From contig DAIQMR010000059.1 of assembly GCA_036788835.1 (NCBI GenBank), positions 1-5,541 on the forward strand: a stretch of DNA of 5,541 nucleotides, given 5' to 3'. Of this stretch, positions 4,716 to 5,541 are shown one piece after another. The DNA is from JALCSJ01 sp036788835. Its GTDB lineage: Bacteria > Bacillota > Negativicutes > Acidaminococcales > Acidaminococcaceae. How positions within the stretch are numbered: position 1 is the stretch's first letter; the number at the start of each line of letters is the position of its first letter. The position numbers and the translations under genes were made by a program. The notes under the pieces are model-generated. The model saw only the letters and a program-made list of their open reading frames with translations, was not told where the DNA came from and made no database searches.

Positions 4716-5519
4716 CTAATCCATAAAGTGATTGGGATGATATGTGGGTACAATGGCCTGCATTTGTTCAATAACTTCCTCGGTAGTGCCCTTGAAATTA
4801 TAGTATAGGTTGTGAATCAAATATCTTAATTCTTTAGGGTCTTCATCCCGCAGCATGGCCTGAAAAATCTTCGCATGCCGTGTAGCTCTATTGTATTCTT
4901 TGTCCGTAAGAACTTCTTCATACAATTTTTCGCCCGGTCTTAAACCGGTAATTTTTATTTCGATATCTTTCTCTGGTTCCAAACCACTGAGACGTATCAT
5001 CTTATAGGCTAAATCCAGAATGCGCACAGGCTTGCCCATATCCAGGGCAAAGACTTCTCCGCCCTTGCCCAGAGCCACAGCCTGCAGCACCAGTTGAGCG
5101 GCTTCCGGAATGGTCATAAAGTAGCGCACCATCCGCGAATCCGTAATAGTTATCGGCCCTCCTGCCGCAATCTGCTTTTGGAAGAGGGGCACCACGCTGC
5201 CCCTGCTGCCTAAAACATTGCCGAAGCGCACTGCCACGAAAATTGTTTGCGGATATTTTTTATTAACAGCTTGAATGACTTTTTCTGCCATACGCTTGGT
5301 GGCCCCCATGACGCTAGTGGGATTCACGGCTTTGTCCGTACTAATCAGGACGAAACGCTGAACACCATATGTACCTGATAAGTCCGCAGTGTAGTAAGTG
5401 CCATAGACGTTATTGAATAATGCCTCCATCGGCTCCTGCTCCATCAATGGTACATGTTTATGGGCTGCCGCATGGAAGACTACCTGTGGTGTTGTCCGGC
5501 ACATTAATTTAGGCAGCAT
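4716..5519 (-). CDS. CapD/PglF-type nucleotide-sugar 4,6-dehydratase, C-terminal part (5' end missing or broken)
   Basis: The 267-residue frame matches the catalytic half of the polysaccharide-biosynthesis dehydratases that convert UDP-GlcNAc to its 4-keto-6-deoxy form using bound NAD. Visible motifs: VVFHAAAHKHVPLME (13-27), the STDKAVNP segment (60-67) with T61, D62 and K63, MGATKR (71-76) where Met replaces the usual SDR tyrosine as in PglF, RFGNVLGSRGSVVPLF, RYFMTIPEAAQLVLQA and GLRPGEKLYEEVL. The N-terminal Rossmann beta-alpha-beta with its Gly-rich NAD-binding motif is missing, as are the membrane helices found in full-length CapD/PglF proteins of about 600 residues. Homology reaches close to the ATG at 5519, but an in-frame TGA lies at 5523-5525 and the other two frames are also stopped before the window ends. 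The piece from this ATG could not bind NAD normally. The cause may be a contig-end error, a frameshift or a real truncation. NNVYGTYYTAD also departs from the usual NNVxGTxN pattern. A stop 18 nt before the phosphatase start places both in one operon. Confidence 0.88.
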   Translation of the reverse strand: MLPKLMCRTTPQVVFHAAAHKHVPLMEQEPMEALFNNVYGTYYTADLSGTYGVQRFVLISTDKAVNPTSVMGATKRMAEKVIQAVNKKYPQTIFVAVRFGNVLGSRGSVVPLFQKQIAAGGPITITDSRMVRYFMTIPEAAQLVLQAVALGKGGEVFALDMGKPVRILDLAYKMIRLSGLEPEKDIEIKITGLRPGEKLYEEVLTDKEYNRATRHAKIFQAMLRDEDPKELRYLIHNLYYNFKGTTEEVIEQMQAIVPTYHPNHFMD

Positions 5520-5541
5520 TCGTCACTTTAAATTAGTTGAA

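Overview
The window is part of a capsule or exopolysaccharide gene cluster. All genes are on the minus strand, so transcription runs from high to low coordinates. In that order it holds: (1) the C-terminal half of a CapD/PglF-type nucleotide-sugar 4,6-dehydratase (4716-5519); (2) a CpsB/YwqE-type PHP-family protein-tyrosine phosphatase (3891-4697); (3) a 278-bp spacer with a probable promoter, a 24-bp tandem repeat and a 100-N assembly gap; (4) a short Wza-like polysaccharide export (OPX) protein with a signal peptide (2968-3612); (5) a spacer with a 19-bp tandem repeat; (6) a Wzz/CapA-type chain-length regulator and kinase activator (1366-2832); (7) a CpsD/CapB-type bacterial tyrosine kinase with an unusual Tyr/Gly and His9 tail (572-1378); and (8) the first 157 codons of a DegT/DnrJ/EryC1-family sugar aminotransferase that runs off the left edge (1-473).

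Organism: the PHP-type phosphatase and the kinase split from its membrane activator are typical of Firmicutes. A periplasmic Wza-like export protein implies an outer membrane. Together these suggest a diderm Firmicute, most likely Negativicutes (Selenomonadales, Acidaminococcales or Veillonellales). This is inference from gene content; I cannot name the genus. AAGGAGG-type ribosome binding sites before most genes fit a Firmicute. The run of exactly 100 N points to a scaffolded draft assembly or a metagenome bin.

How the genes work together: the dehydratase and the aminotransferase would make a UDP-4-amino-4,6-dideoxy sugar of the bacillosamine type for the repeat unit. The Wzz protein and the kinase form the two-part regulator of polymer length and export, the phosphatase reverses phosphorylation of the kinase tail, and the OPX protein provides the periplasmic/outer-membrane end of the export route. 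The kinase start codon lies inside the end of the Wzz gene, consistent with translational coupling.

The parts most worth a second look are the repeats. The kinase tail has a perfect hexanucleotide repeat coding for its tyrosines, followed by nine histidines. The two spacers flanking the export gene carry tandem repeats with a shared core, one of which supplies the export gene's stop codon. The N gap sits in one of these arrays between two identical 37-bp sequences, so its true length is unknown and could be negative. The dehydratase reading frame is broken about 20 bp from the right edge. I saw no RNA genes, CRISPR arrays, insertion sequences or clear intrinsic terminators, and no wholly new system: this is a recognisable export module with unusual details.
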